Assembly: GCF_030389495.1 (NCBI RefSeq)
Contig: NZ_CP127832.1
Location: 806,001-870,000, forward strand
DNA: 64,000 nt
Reading direction: 5' to 3'
Source: Ligilactobacillus cholophilus
GTDB taxonomy: Bacteria > Bacillota > Bacilli > Lactobacillales > Lactobacillaceae
In this document: positions 42,097 to 49,266 of the stretch, piece after piece
How the letters are laid out: each line of letters opens with the position of its first letter
Position numbering within the stretch: the first letter of the stretch is position 1
The notes under the pieces: model-generated
The model's input: the letters and a program-made list of their open reading frames with translations, nothing else
Told to the model about the DNA's origin: nothing
Databases searched by the model: none
Position numbers and translations under genes: made by a program

Positions 42097-42754
42097 TTAA
42101 ATCCTCCAATTGATTTATATACCGAATCTTAAACTTTCCATCTTGATAATCTACTAAACTTGCTCGTGAATTATCTAATAAAAATACTGGCACATCACCA
42201 CATAAACTTTCGATAAAATTCGATAATATCAATCCATGAGTTACAATCAAAATATTACATTCTTCATCTTGATATTCATTACCAATTAATTTTAATGCCC
42301 GACTAAAGCGTGAATATAAATGAGCGGAGTCTTCGATTTTCTCTGTCCCATCCATTGTACGAAAAATTTTAATCAATTCACCTACATGTTCTTCATTTAA
42401 AAATGCACGAATTATTTTTCTGATCCCTAAAGTACGCAATGCCTGTGGAATCACTTCAAAATTATGTGCTTCTTCAAATCTACCAAAACTTAATTCCCTC
42501 AAATCAGGATCACGATAAATTGGAGGAATTCTTTGCAGGTTCTCCTCTAAAATATATTTAGCAGTATCTTGCGTTCGCTTCAAATCGCTTGTAAAAACCG
42601 CACGAAACTTTATCTTTCTAAGCTCATATCCCAATCTTCTTGCCATTCTAATTCCTTTTTTAGTCAAAGGAGAATCTGTAATTCCTTGCAAACGAACTTG
42701 ACGATTTAATTTTGTTTGTCCATGCCTAACGAGATAAAAATGAACTACAGCCAT
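42077..42754 (-). CDS. Histidine phosphatase family protein (phosphoglycerate mutase-like)
   Basis: 225 residues; begins HFYLVRHGQTKLNRQVRLQG, where RHGQT carries the phospho-accepting histidine, with the second histidine in LIVTHGLILSNFIE and the acid residue near RELSFGRFEEA. Broad-specificity phosphatase or GpmB-like enzyme; substrate unknown. I use the ATG at 42754 (MAVVHFYLV) with AAAGGAGAAAAG upstream. Confidence 0.9.
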   Translation of the reverse strand: MAVVHFYLVRHGQTKLNRQVRLQGITDSPLTKKGIRMARRLGYELRKIKFRAVFTSDLKRTQDTAKYILEENLQRIPPIYRDPDLRELSFGRFEEAHNFEVIPQALRTLGIRKIIRAFLNEEHVGELIKIFRTMDGTEKIEDSAHLYSRFSRALKLIGNEYQDEECNILIVTHGLILSNFIESLCGDVPVFLLDNSRASLVDYQDGKFKIRYINQLEDLNEKTRN

Positions 42755-42884
42755 CTCTTTTCTCCTTTCTTTAACTTGAATATTAACATTATAAACCAAT
42801 CAATTAACTTTTATAAATTATCTGTTACTATGTTTCTGTTATTCCTGTTAAAATATAGATAGAACTAAGAGAGAAGGCCTGCAA

Positions 42885-43214
42885 ATGGAACTTACATTTG
42901 ATTCTATTTATAAAATTTTAAATCAGATTGAACATAATCCTGAAATGGTAACTAAAACTAAATCTCCATATGAAAATGTTGTTCAATTATTTATTCCTGA
43001 TTCAATTCACATTGATCACGAAGATTTCTATTTTCCTGCAAATAAATTAATGGTTAACCTTTTACCAGAAGATTTTATTAATAAACATCAACATTTATTC
43101 AAAACTTACTGGGAAATGGCTGGTAAACCTATTCCATATTTTGACGAAGTATGGATCACAACTGCTCATTTAAATCAGGCCAAAGTATACTTAATCGAAT
43201 TATCCTTTGAATAA
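42885..43214 (+). CDS. Conserved-looking small protein of unknown function
   Basis: 109 residues, cytosolic, mixed alpha/beta character, with a charged start (MELTFDSIYKILNQIEH) and HLNQAKVYLIELSFE at the end. Ribosome binding site GAGAAGG and a dedicated terminator support a real gene. No domain recognised. Confidence 0.7.
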   Translation: MELTFDSIYKILNQIEHNPEMVTKTKSPYENVVQLFIPDSIHIDHEDFYFPANKLMVNLLPEDFINKHQHLFKTYWEMAGKPIPYFDEVWITTAHLNQAKVYLIELSFE

Positions 43215-43262
43215 AAAAAGCCTAGATTCTCCGCCTATAATATGGCTGAATCTAGGCTTAAT
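43212..43262. terminator. Bidirectional terminator between two small genes
   Basis: AAGCCTAGATTC (43218-43229) pairs perfectly with GAATCTAGGCTT (43248-43259) around an 18-base loop; A/T runs on both sides; convergent genes. Confidence 0.88.
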
Positions 43263-43277
43263 TGTTAATTAACTAAA

Positions 43278-43544
43278 TTAATCGTCTAAGTCTTCCTCAA
43301 TATTTAAATTATACAAATTACTTACTGGCTCGTCTTTTGCTACTGGATGTACAACAATTACTGCAACTGCTCCTTTTTCAGAAACATATCCTGCAAATTG
43401 AGTAATTGCTTCAACTTCATATACTAGACCGTCAGTATTATAAATATACTGACCAACTTCAGGCATAATTTCAAATTCAATTTTATTCATTCGATAATAA
43501 TCTTCAAATTTAACATCATGCATGACAAGCAAAACTTTATGCAT
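43278..43544 (-). CDS. Small protein of unknown function
   Basis: 88 residues, beta-rich, no TM: MHKVLLVMHDVKFEDYYRMN, then VGQYIYNTDGLVYEVEAITQ and an acidic end. The ATG at 43544 is preferred (GAGGGGATTATTGATA upstream) to a TTG six bases earlier. Size and beta-rich layout suggest a small barrel, but no family is recognised. Confidence 0.7.
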   Translation of the reverse strand: MHKVLLVMHDVKFEDYYRMNKIEFEIMPEVGQYIYNTDGLVYEVEAITQFAGYVSEKGAVAVIVVHPVAKDEPVSNLYNLNIEEDLDD

Positions 43545-43656
43545 TATCAATAATCCCCTCTTTAGCTTTTGATATTATTATACACGAGAAATTCTATTTT
43601 AAAAGATTTTTCTTAATTTTCACTAAAAAAAGTTAAACATAGCGCATGATGGTTGC

Positions 43657-43685
43657 TTGACATATTATTTCCAATTTAATAGAAT
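43657..43685 (+). promoter_or_regulatory. Promoter of tRNA-Gln
   Basis: TTGACA (43657-43662) and TAGAAT (43680-43685) are 17 bases apart, 18 bases before the tRNA. Confidence 0.7.
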
Positions 43686-43702
43686 TAAACTGTTATAATT
43701 AT

Positions 43703-43774
43703 TGAGCATTCGCCAAATTGGTAAGGCAGTGGACTCTGAATCCATAATTTACAGGTTCGAACCCTGTATGCTCA
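43703..43774 (+). tRNA. tRNA-Gln (anticodon CUG)
   Basis: 72 bases fold as a cloverleaf: acceptor TGAGCAT/ATGCTCA with the U1-A72 pair usual for tRNA-Gln, anticodon stem GTGGA/TCCAT with loop CTCTGAA (anticodon CUG), and T arm ACAGG/CCTGT around TTCGAAC. No CCA is encoded. Its 3' 13 bases are part of the attachment core of the element that follows; the tRNA stays whole after integration. Confidence 0.95.
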
Positions 43775-43779
43775 ATTGA
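43762..43779 (+). repeat. attL core repeat
   Basis: CCCTGTATGCTCAATTGA, identical to 55217-55234. Its first 13 bases are the 3' end of tRNA-Gln, the normal attachment type for tyrosine integrases. Confidence 0.95.
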
Positions 43780-43962
43780 GACCTTTATAACTATCTATGA
43801 TTGTCTATAAACGTTGAGTTTATAGGCTTTTTTATTTTCTAGTATCTACAAATAATTGTGGATAACTACACTGGAGAGACCCTAAAAGAGACCCTGAAAC
43901 GCATTAGACAATCATTGATATATTAACGATTATCAACAATAAAACATAAAAAGAGAGACCCT
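43778..43962 (+). repeat. Left-end arm-type repeats (GAGACCCT)
   Basis: The octamer GAGACCCT occurs at 43876, 43888 and 43955, and GAGACCTT at 43778, all in the same orientation. Two of them are 12 bases apart, the same spacing as the pair at the right end (55136 and 55148). They probably are arm-type integrase binding sites. The stretch has no gene; a further hairpin is listed separately. Confidence 0.7.
43805..43838 (+). terminator. Hairpin just inside attL, likely terminator
   Basis: CTATAAAC (43805-43812) pairs perfectly with GTTTATAG (43818-43825) around GTTGA, followed by GC and a T run; it would stop transcription coming from the tRNA. It also contains the ATAAACGTTGA motif found in the origin region. 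Confidence 0.7.
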
Positions 43963-45103
43963 AATTTAAATAATTAGCAAATTTAATTACTGTTTCGCTT
44001 TGCTCTTTTTGTGTAACGTGAGTATATACATTTAATGTAGTTTTTGCATCCGCATGTCCTAACCTGTTTTGAACCTCTTTTATGGTTGCTCCTGCTTGGA
44101 ATAATATACTTGCATGAGTATGCCTAAAGCCATGACAAGAAATATATTTCAAACCATATTTCTTACTTAATTGATGCATCCAGTTATTTGGTCGTGTTGG
44201 ATGCAAGATTGACCCTTTTTTATTTGAAAATATTAAGCGGTCATCAAGAATATTTTTTCCATTCATATAAAAAATATGCGACTGTTTAACTTTCCATTCT
44301 TTTAAAATGCTCATGGTTTCTTTATCCATATATAAATTACGTTTGCTTGATAATGTTTTAGGCGATTGAATAACTAACTTATTATTTTCAACCATAGTTA
44401 CAGTTTTATTAATTGTAATCATGTTTTTATTAAAATTAATATCTTTCCAAGTAAGTGCCAAAGCCTCGCCTTTTCGCATTCCGCTATATGCTAGCAAACG
44501 AAAGAAAGTGTAAATTTTAAAATTACCATTATTCTTACAACAGTGTAAAAACTGGTTTAATTCTGCTTTTGAATAAAAATTTGTGAAAGTGGATGCATCC
44601 CTTTTTATTTTTGGTTTAGTAACGTTCTTAAAAGGGTTTTTATTGATAATTTCTAATTTAACAGCATAATCAAGTATTCTAGTTGTATAAAATACATATC
44701 TGTTTAATTGCTTAGGATATTCTTTAAACCACTTATTAACAGCCTTTTGACAATCAACAAGCGTTATTTTTTTAACATAGTAATCTTTAAAAAGTGGTAA
44801 TACATGCATATTTAAAATACGTTTAGTGGTTGCAAAGGTTGAGGGCTTAACAGTTCCTTTATATAAATCAAACCACAATTCTAATAACTCATTAAATCTA
44901 ATATTACTATCCTGTTTAAAAAATTCGCCTGTGCTTACTTGATATGAAATTTTTGAAAGCTCTTTTTGTGCATCTTGTTCGCTTAAAAAATTAGAACGCT
45001 TAACGTAACGCTTTTTGCCTGTCTTTTCATCTACACCCGCATACAAACGAAATTTGTAACGTGTTTCATGTTTTGAATTTTCGTACTTAACAATTTTTAC
45101 CAT
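43961..45103 (-). CDS. int: Tyrosine recombinase (phage-type integrase)
   Basis: 380-residue site-specific recombinase. N-terminal arm-binding part (KYENSKHETRYKFRLYAGVD), SAM-like core-binding domain (about 60-150), and catalytic domain with the first arginine in YSGMRKGEALALTWKDI, HGFRHTHASILFQAG (HxxR) and the nucleophile in LGHADAKTTLNVYTHV. It points to attL, as expected for a tRNA-integrated island. GGAATTTCTTTCTTTG-rich upstream sequence gives the ribosome binding site (AAAGGAATTTCAGGA). Confidence 0.96.
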   Translation of the reverse strand: MVKIVKYENSKHETRYKFRLYAGVDEKTGKKRYVKRSNFLSEQDAQKELSKISYQVSTGEFFKQDSNIRFNELLELWFDLYKGTVKPSTFATTKRILNMHVLPLFKDYYVKKITLVDCQKAVNKWFKEYPKQLNRYVFYTTRILDYAVKLEIINKNPFKNVTKPKIKRDASTFTNFYSKAELNQFLHCCKNNGNFKIYTFFRLLAYSGMRKGEALALTWKDINFNKNMITINKTVTMVENNKLVIQSPKTLSSKRNLYMDKETMSILKEWKVKQSHIFYMNGKNILDDRLIFSNKKGSILHPTRPNNWMHQLSKKYGLKYISCHGFRHTHASILFQAGATIKEVQNRLGHADAKTTLNVYTHVTQKEQSETVIKFANYLN

Positions 45104-45122
45104 TCCTGAAATTCCTTTCTTT

Positions 45123-45152
45123 GAGTTTGCCCGCTCTTATAATTCCAAGAAA
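45123..45152 (+). repeat. 30-bp hairpin repeat, copy 1
   Basis: This copy and 48351-48380 match at 27 of 30 bases in direct orientation. The first part can form a stem GAGT/GCTC around TTGCCC. It lies just upstream of the integrase start codon. Confidence 0.8.
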
Positions 45153-45706
45153 TCTATTAAATTGTATTTGTGGCCAAGATTTAAATTTAAAATAAATTGC
45201 TAAAAACGTTATATTAACAGCATTTTCTTTATTATAAATAATAAATTAAATTGCACATAAATAACCACATAACAGAGATTTAACAAGGTTGTATATTTTG
45301 TAGTAATTAAATGTTAACACTTAAAAAGTGCAGAAAAATGCAGAAAACAAGGCTTTTTTAATTGGCTTAATTTACTTATAAGCACTAATATAACAACGTT
45401 TTAACAAGCTAAATATATTTAGTGTACTGTACTTTAAAACCTTGCAAAATCTTGCAAAACCTTACATTTTTTAACGATTAAAGTTACATTTGCGACACTA
45501 TAAAAAAGATTTAAAAACTGAATGCATTCGAAACTTGAAAAACCTGAAATAATATCAGAAAACAACTTAATAATGATTAAAGGTAATATTTAAAATTACT
45601 ACTTTTCACTACTAAGAAACGCACTAAATTAAACTTAGACTCCGGCTCAAATTTGAGCTCATTAAAATATAGATCATTATATTTTTAATTGTTTCATTAT
45701 GGCTTT
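45153..45706. other. Gene-free stretch between int and the repressor
   Basis: About 550 bases of AT-rich sequence without a believable gene. It holds short local duplications (CTTGCAAAA twice near 45440, GCAGAAAA twice near 45329-45345) and a perfect 14-bp palindrome GCTCAAATTTGAGC at 45645-45658. It probably includes the int promoter and the 3' end of the repressor transcript. Confidence 0.6.
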
Positions 45707-46411
45707 TTAGTCTTTTCCTCTCATAAATCTTTTAATCAACTCAAGGTCTTCCTTGGGTATTTCTCGACCTTCGTACGTAAAAATAACATCATCATCTAAG
45801 TCTACTTTTTTAGGTACGTCATTATGTGAGTATTTTCTAGGTTCTTGTTTCAAATATTTATCCATTTTATCTAATAAGTATGGGACTAATTTATTATCGT
45901 CTATTAGATTTCCATACTTATTAGTGATATTGTCGGAAAAATTTAAACCAAGATTTATAAAAAAATCAAATGGAAAAATATCACTTAACAAGTCATCTAA
46001 TACCAAATCTCTTTTTTGGAAATCTATTTCACCGTTCCGCTCAATATTTTTCAATATATCCTCTAAACTAGTGTTTTTTAATTGATATATCTTATTTCTA
46101 TCGTTTAAAAAATACGTTCTTAAACTTTTTATATGGATATAATCGTGCATTTCATCATCATTAGTAATCATCAGTCCATATACATCGTCCTTTATTTCAC
46201 TGGCACTATATCCCAAATACCCCTGCAAATACGAAATTGGTACATTAAAAAAATCAGCTATTTTTTTCCATGTCTCTAGTTTAGGTTCCCTTTTACCATT
46301 TTCATAAAATGATACAGTTTGAAAAGATTTACCAATCGCCTCCGCTAATTTTTTCTGTGAAATACCTTTTTCTTCTCTTAATTCTCGTATTCTATTTTTG
46401 TACTTTTTCAT
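45707..46411 (-). CDS. CI/Stl-like XRE repressor of the element
   Basis: 234 residues with an N-terminal HTH (about 8-62: ELREEKGISQKKLAEAIGKS, QTVSFYENGKREPKLETWKK) and an acidic C-terminal half with no visible LexA/S24 peptidase motif (no S/K dyad region). The C-terminal DVIFTYEGREIPKEDLELI resembles non-cleavable phage and island repressors. It is read away from the Cro-like gene, with shared operator region. Induction may therefore need a protein partner rather than RecA-stimulated self-cleavage. Start ATG 46411 with AGAAGGATATTTTG upstream. Confidence 0.88.
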   Translation of the reverse strand: MKKYKNRIRELREEKGISQKKLAEAIGKSFQTVSFYENGKREPKLETWKKIADFFNVPISYLQGYLGYSASEIKDDVYGLMITNDDEMHDYIHIKSLRTYFLNDRNKIYQLKNTSLEDILKNIERNGEIDFQKRDLVLDDLLSDIFPFDFFINLGLNFSDNITNKYGNLIDDNKLVPYLLDKMDKYLKQEPRKYSHNDVPKKVDLDDDVIFTYEGREIPKEDLELIKRFMRGKD

Positions 46412-46458
46412 CAAAATATCCTTCTTTCACTTATAAATTTATCATAAAAAAAACACTT

Positions 46459-46548
46459 ATTCTACTAAAAGTTGATTTATTCAATTGACATTCCACTAAA
46501 AGTAGAATATATTGTTAATCAAGGTTGACACTCTTCAAAAAGTAGAAC
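46459..46548. promoter_or_regulatory. Switch region: three operator-like repeats and rightward promoter
   Basis: Three related inverted repeats lie at 46459-46476, 46490-46508 (ATTCCACTAAAAGTAGAAT, nearly perfect) and 46530-46548. A rightward promoter TTGACA (46485-46490) and TATATT (46508-46513), 17 bases apart, encloses the middle operator; a second TTGACA at 46525-46530 abuts the third. This is the layout of a CI/Cro-type switch. Confidence 0.8.
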
Positions 46549-46567
46549 ATAGAAAGAAGATAGTAGT

Positions 46568-46777
46568 ATGAAATTAACAAATTCTCAAATTTTAGCTCTT
46601 AAACGAAAACGCGGGGAGTTAAATATATCTGTGTTAGAAATGTCAAAACAAACCGGCGTAAGCCGTTGGACACTAGACAAAATTTTTAAAGGCGAAAAAA
46701 CAAACGTTTATAAATCAACCTTTGATAAATTAAATAGCTGGCTTATATCTCAATTAGACGTACTCAAAGAGCAGTAA
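46568..46777 (+). CDS. Cro-like small XRE regulator
   Basis: 69 residues that are almost only an HTH domain: LNISVLEMSKQTGVSRWTLD as recognition core. First gene of the rightward operon, divergent from the repressor. It likely binds the same operators to keep the repressor off. RBS AGAAAGAAGATAGTAGT. Confidence 0.85.
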   Translation: MKLTNSQILALKRKRGELNISVLEMSKQTGVSRWTLDKIFKGEKTNVYKSTFDKLNSWLISQLDVLKEQ

Positions 46778-46791
46778 GGAGGATGCAATTA

Positions 46792-47451
46792 ATGAAAGAA
46801 TTAGTATTCAAAACCACGGCATTAAGTACCGCTGAACCTTATACAACAAGTGAGGTTATTGCGGAATATAGCGAGAATGAGCATAAAAGCATTAGAAAAC
46901 TAATCGAAACACATAAAACAACGCTTGAACGTTTAGGAGTTTTGACATTTGAAATCGCTAAACCTCCTAAAAATTCAAAAGGTGGTAGACCTAGAAAGAT
47001 TTATCACTTAAACGAACAACAAGCCACCTTTTTAATTACATTGCTAAAAAATACGCCTAATGTAGTAGCATTCAAATTTGAACTCACACGGCAATTTTAT
47101 GCAACACGTAACGAATTAAAGAAAAGACATTCTTTAAGGCTTGAAGATAAAAGCAAACGTAAAACATTAACGGATGCAGTTAAAGAATGGAATTTAAAAG
47201 AAAATTACCCACATCCGTATTCAATGTTTACAAATTTGCTTTGTAAAGTTACAACTGGTAAATCATGCAAACAATTTAAAGCATCATGCAAAGCAGATAA
47301 AAAGACCCCTATTACTGAACTAATGAACGTTAACCAATTAGAAAAGTATCAAGGGTTAGAAAATAAAATTATTGCTTTGCTATCGCTTAATATGGACTAC
47401 CAACAAATCAAAGCATATTTAAATGGTGGAACGCTACAAGTAACAATTTAA
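46792..47451 (+). CDS. Rha-family regulatory protein
   Basis: 219 residues; N-terminal pRha domain (TTSEVIAEYSENEHKSIRKL and GGRPRKIYHLNEQQATFLIT, about 15-95) and a C-terminal part (KTLTDAVKEWNLKENYPHPY) found in phage anti-repressor-like proteins. Members are phage regulators that bind DNA or other regulators; the target here is unknown. Start ATG 46792, nine bases after AAGGAGG; the ATG at 46783 abuts that site. Confidence 0.85.
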   Translation: MKELVFKTTALSTAEPYTTSEVIAEYSENEHKSIRKLIETHKTTLERLGVLTFEIAKPPKNSKGGRPRKIYHLNEQQATFLITLLKNTPNVVAFKFELTRQFYATRNELKKRHSLRLEDKSKRKTLTDAVKEWNLKENYPHPYSMFTNLLCKVTTGKSCKQFKASCKADKKTPITELMNVNQLEKYQGLENKIIALLSLNMDYQQIKAYLNGGTLQVTI

Positions 47452-47465
47452 GAAAGGAATTAAAC

Positions 47466-47609
47466 ATGAAAATAATCGAAATTACAAAATATGAATCATT
47501 GTTAAAGAAAAAAATTGCATCAGACCCACAAAGAAATAAAAAAATTATTAACGATCATAATTGGAAAGTTAAAGGACTAAAAGAATATTTATTGAGTTTG
47601 GCCAACTAG
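47466..47609 (+). CDS. Small basic protein of unknown function (47 aa)
   Basis: 47 residues: starts MKIIEITKYESLLKKKIA and ends LKEYLLSLAN, lysine-rich, no TM. It has the same type of ribosome binding site (AGAAAGGAATTAAAC) and spacing as its neighbours in the rightward operon. No domain recognised. Confidence 0.65.
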   Translation: MKIIEITKYESLLKKKIASDPQRNKKIINDHNWKVKGLKEYLLSLAN

Positions 47610-47625
47610 AAAGGAATTGAATTAA

Positions 47626-47847
47626 ATGGATATTGAAGAATTAAATTTACAAAATAAAGCCTTAATCACTTTATTAGATGATGCAATAGAAAGTATTTCA
47701 CGAACTAAAGATAAGTTAAAAGATTATGAATTTAACCGCTTAGAAAATTCAATTTTTTATATTATTAGTGAATTAAGCGGAAATACAAAAGCAATTGATG
47801 AATTAGTTACAAGAAAGGATTACAAGCACAATGAACAATCTAGATAA
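47626..47847 (+). CDS. Small acidic helical protein of unknown function (73 aa)
   Basis: 73 residues, mainly helical heptad-like pattern (NLQNKALITLLDDAIESIS), no TM. RBS GAAAGGAATTGAATTAA. Overlaps the next small gene by 17 bases. No domain recognised. Confidence 0.65.
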   Translation: MDIEELNLQNKALITLLDDAIESISRTKDKLKDYEFNRLENSIFYIISELSGNTKAIDELVTRKDYKHNEQSR

Positions 47848-48010
47848 AGAAAAGCTATTTCAAATGTTGGCCGACTTAAAAGATTTTGAAACGCAATTCA
47901 AGCAAGTTAAAAACTATGATGATGAAAATAATATTATTCAAAATCTACTTTATGTAATGTTTTATGGTCGGCATTACATAGATAAAATGTTGGAGATTGT
48001 TGGAAAGTGA
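47831..48010 (+). CDS. Small protein of unknown function (59 aa)
   Basis: 59 residues: starts MNNLDKEKLFQMLADLKDFE, ends YIDKMLEIVGK. Starts inside the end of the upstream gene with GAAAGGATTACAAGCACA before the ATG, and its stop precedes the AlpA-like start by 10 bases, so it belongs to the same operon. No domain recognised. Confidence 0.6.
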   Translation: MNNLDKEKLFQMLADLKDFETQFKQVKNYDDENNIIQNLLYVMFYGRHYIDKMLEIVGK

Positions 48011-48020
48011 GGATAAAAAC

Positions 48021-48296
48021 ATGTTTCAAGTTGTGTTAGATGAACAGCAACGCAAGGAATTAAGCAACGATATTTATAACACTGTTAAAAATGCAATTAG
48101 TAAAGCAAAACAAGAAGAACAACACGCTAAGCCCTATTTAAATAAAAAAGAAATGGCTAAATGGTTAGGCGTTTCAACTGATACTATTTATAAATTTATT
48201 AGAAATGGTTTACCAGTTGCAAATATAGACGGGATGCAACTAATCGGAAAAGAAACCATCATTAATTTTTTAAAAGAACATGAAGAACTTATTTAA
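48021..48296 (+). CDS. Excisionase/AlpA-like winged-helix protein
   Basis: 91 residues; after a helical N terminus comes a MerR/AlpA-type HTH (KPYLNKKEMAKWLGVSTDTI, YKFIRNGLPVANIDGMQLIG). Such proteins serve as recombination directionality factors, so it may steer the integrase to excision; regulator function is the alternative. Start ATG 48021 after GTGAGGATAAAAAC. Confidence 0.8.
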   Translation: MFQVVLDEQQRKELSNDIYNTVKNAISKAKQEEQHAKPYLNKKEMAKWLGVSTDTIYKFIRNGLPVANIDGMQLIGKETIINFLKEHEELI

Positions 48297-48302
48297 ACAA
48301 AA

Positions 48303-48336
48303 TAAAAAAGCCGTTTAAAAAACGACTTAATAAATA
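48303..48336 (+). terminator. Possible hairpin terminator after the AlpA-like gene
   Basis: AAGCCGTTT (48309-48317) pairs with AAACGACTT with one mismatch; only a weak T run follows, so it may be an attenuator. Confidence 0.4.
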
Positions 48337-48350
48337 GAGAAATACAAAAA

Positions 48351-48380
48351 GAGTTTGCCCACTCTTATAATTTCGAGAAA
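48351..48380 (+). repeat. 30-bp hairpin repeat, copy 2
   Basis: Second copy of the repeat at 45123-45152 (27 of 30 identical). Here the stem is longer: AAGAGT/ACTCTT around TTGCCC. It lies about 100 bases upstream of the primase gene. Confidence 0.8.
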
Positions 48381-48477
48381 CGACTTTTTACTTAAATTAC
48401 AAGCATAAAAGATGACCCTTAAACTTAATTTTAACAGCAATAAATAAAATAAACAACACCATTAAAGGATGAATTAA

Positions 48478-49266
48478 ATGAACACAAAACAAAAAGCGTT
48501 ACAGCTTGCTAAAAACAAATTTAAAGTATTTCAGTTATCGCATAACAGCAAAATACCTCTTAAAAATTCTCATGGCTATAAAGATGCTACTAATGATATT
48601 GATTTAATTAAACAAACTTATCATAAACAAAATAATCTAGGACTAGCATTATCGCAAAATAAATTAGTGCTTATTGATATTGATATAAGTAATCAAAATC
48701 AATTAAAGGAAGTTTTAATTGAACTTAAAAAAAGAAATTACAACTTACCTCAAACATATACCGAGAGAACCCAAAGCGGTGGAACTCATCTAATTTATAA
48801 AACTAATAAATCACTAACGCCAACTAATAAAACATTATTCAATTTAGGTAATCATCTTGGCGCAGAAATACGAACAGACGGCGTTATTATTTCGCCCTCT
48901 TGCGTTGCTGAATACATTTATAAACCGATTAATAATATTAGTCTACAAGATGCAACTAAAGCGCCACGTTGGATATATAACGAATTACAACAGCATCCAA
49001 ACACTGATTTTCATTACAAAATAAGAGTACCAACTAATAAATATTACACTGGTAAAAAATTAGATGAGATAGCAAAAGGAACAGGACAAGGAAACCGCAA
49101 TAACTGGCTTACTGGCGTTATTGGTTGGCTTTTTGGAACTGGTGCAGACCCTGAAACAGTTTACCAGTTTGCGCATGCTATCAATGATACCTTTATTAGT
49201 CCACCATTGAAAAATAAAGAAGTAAATACAATATTCAAAAGCATATTAAGGAGGATGACCGCGTAA
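48478..49266 (+). CDS. pri: Prim-Pol primase (bifunctional primase/polymerase domain)
   Basis: 262 residues. N-terminal Prim-Pol domain (about 5-170) with LVLIDIDIS (metal-binding DxD), ERTQSGGTHLIYKT and the LGAEIRTDGVIISPS core; C-terminal PriCT-like domain (GQGNRNNWLTGVIGWLFGTG). It would make primers at the element's own origin. Its stop is directly followed by the helicase start codon, whose ribosome binding site AGGAGG is inside this gene. Confidence 0.93.
   Translation: MNTKQKALQLAKNKFKVFQLSHNSKIPLKNSHGYKDATNDIDLIKQTYHKQNNLGLALSQNKLVLIDIDISNQNQLKEVLIELKKRNYNLPQTYTERTQSGGTHLIYKTNKSLTPTNKTLFNLGNHLGAEIRTDGVIISPSCVAEYIYKPINNISLQDATKAPRWIYNELQQHPNTDFHYKIRVPTNKYYTGKKLDEIAKGTGQGNRNNWLTGVIGWLFGTGADPETVYQFAHAINDTFISPPLKNKEVNTIFKSILRRMTA

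Noticed and set aside
43874-43962. CRISPR-like array from the repeated GAGACCCT units
   Set aside because: Units are only 8 bases, unevenly spaced and also present at the other end of the element; there are no spacers and no cas genes.
46783-46791. ATG at 46783 as the start of the Rha-like gene
   Set aside because: It directly abuts the AAGGAGG ribosome binding site; the ATG at 46792 has normal spacing.
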